A stretch of 5,283 nt of DNA from Planctomycetota bacterium (GTDB taxonomy: Bacteria > Planctomycetota > Planctomycetia > Pirellulales > Thermoguttaceae): contig JABMRP010000338.1 in the NCBI GenBank assembly GCA_013202535.1, positions 1 through 5,283 of the forward strand. The letters are read 5' to 3'. The notes below the pieces were generated by a model. That model did not search any database and had not been told where the DNA came from. It worked only from the letters and a program-made list of their open reading frames with translations. The translations under genes were made by a program, and so were the position numbers. This document shows positions 5,039 to 5,283 of this stretch, one piece after another (position 1 is the stretch's first letter; each line of letters begins with the position of its first letter).

Positions 5039-5283
5039 ATGCCCTGGAAACGAATGCTCGCCTACATCAGTGGTAGCGTCAACGAGGAGCTGTTGCGCAG
5101 GATTGAGTACCTGCTGGAGGAGAATCGGGTCCTTCGGGACCAGATCGAGAAGCGCATCCGGCTCACCGATCCCGAACGCCGCACACTGGCCGAGAAAGCC
5201 GTAGTCCTCGGCAAGCTCATGGCCGACACCGTCACCATCGTCAAACCCGAGACGATCCTCAAATGGCACCGCCGGCTCATCGC
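5039..5283 (+). CDS. Integrase-type IS transposase, N-terminal part (runs off the window)
   Basis: Eighty-one complete codons are visible from ATG at 5039, with no stop before the window edge. The opening (MPWKRMLAYISGSVNEELL) and the segments RLTDPERRTLAEKA and TIVKPETILKWHRRLI are those of a transposase group common in planctomycetes, usually annotated as integrase-core (rve) proteins of about 350 residues. Residues about 18-40 (LLRRIEYLLEEN, then RVLRDQIEKRI) could form a short coiled coil, followed by a helix-turn-helix-like region (about 42-81) for binding the IS ends. The DDE catalytic residues would lie beyond the window. The start is set by GAGG at 5027-5030, 8 nt upstream, inside the leader hairpin. 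It is probably intact here, unlike the relic at 1233. Confidence 0.82.
   Translation, partial: MPWKRMLAYISGSVNEELLRRIEYLLEENRVLRDQIEKRIRLTDPERRTLAEKAVVLGKLMADTVTIVKPETILKWHRRLI

Larger units (their letters stand above)
4948..5283 (+). mobile_element. Left part of an integrase-type IS inserted into the IS4-family transposase gene
   Basis: The element begins at 4948, exactly where the DUF4372 match ends. It has an inverted-repeat end (4948-4969), a structured leader (4981-5031) and a transposase start at 5039, and continues past the window. It aligns without gaps to the relic at 1141-1290, and its end matches the internal inverted end at 1481-1502 in 20 of 22 positions, which independently supports the boundary. 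The transposase type suggests the IS3/IS481 (rve integrase) group, but the catalytic core is not visible here. Confidence 0.8.

Noticed and set aside
1..5283. CRISPR array, tRNA, rRNA or riboswitch
   Set aside because: No regularly spaced repeats, cloverleaf, rRNA segment or riboswitch core was seen on either strand by eye.

Overview
The window looks like a piece of a GC-rich planctomycete (Pirellulales-like) chromosome or a related PVC bacterium. The signs are a secreted LamG-type protein with a PEP-CTERM tail, a long secreted right-handed beta-helix protein of the kind common in polysaccharide degraders, and IS elements whose translated ends look familiar from planctomycete genomes. This placement rests on recognition, not on a database search.

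Layout. Positions 1-91 are non-coding. On the minus strand, 92-931 encodes a 279-residue exported LamG/concanavalin-A-fold protein with a C-terminal PEP-CTERM sorting signal. Positions 932-1137 hold its probable promoter and, on the plus strand, a short ORF start that is cut off by an IS end. Positions 1138-1649 are a decayed, internally deleted insertion sequence with 27-bp inverted ends (25/27 matching), an additional right-type end inside, and a frameshifted relic of the transposase N-terminus. Positions 1780-4305 (minus strand) encode an 841-residue exported beta-helix protein, probably a GH141-like glycoside hydrolase, with a C-terminal concanavalin-A-like domain. Positions 4306-4764 are non-coding and end in the leader of an IS4-family element. 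That element's transposase (DUF4372 N-terminus) starts at 4765 but is cut at 4947/4948, where a second IS has inserted. The second IS is the younger relative of the 1138-1649 relic, and its transposase runs off the window at 5283.

How it fits together. The two minus-strand exported proteins fit an extracellular or cell-surface polysaccharide-use locus. The beta-helix protein would be the enzyme and the PEP-CTERM LamG protein a surface-anchored binding or structural partner. The link is positional only, and the IS relic now separates the genes by about 850 bp.

The least expected signal is in the IS leaders. Both IS families have a perfect 9-bp hairpin whose 3' arm contains the Shine-Dalgarno sequence of the transposase. 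In the family present twice, the hairpin arms are identical in both copies while the loop has diverged. A tiny reading frame entering the hairpin from the IS end is also kept open in both copies and stops at the same place. This suggests control of transposase translation by ribosomes arriving from upstream, which is inference from the sequence.
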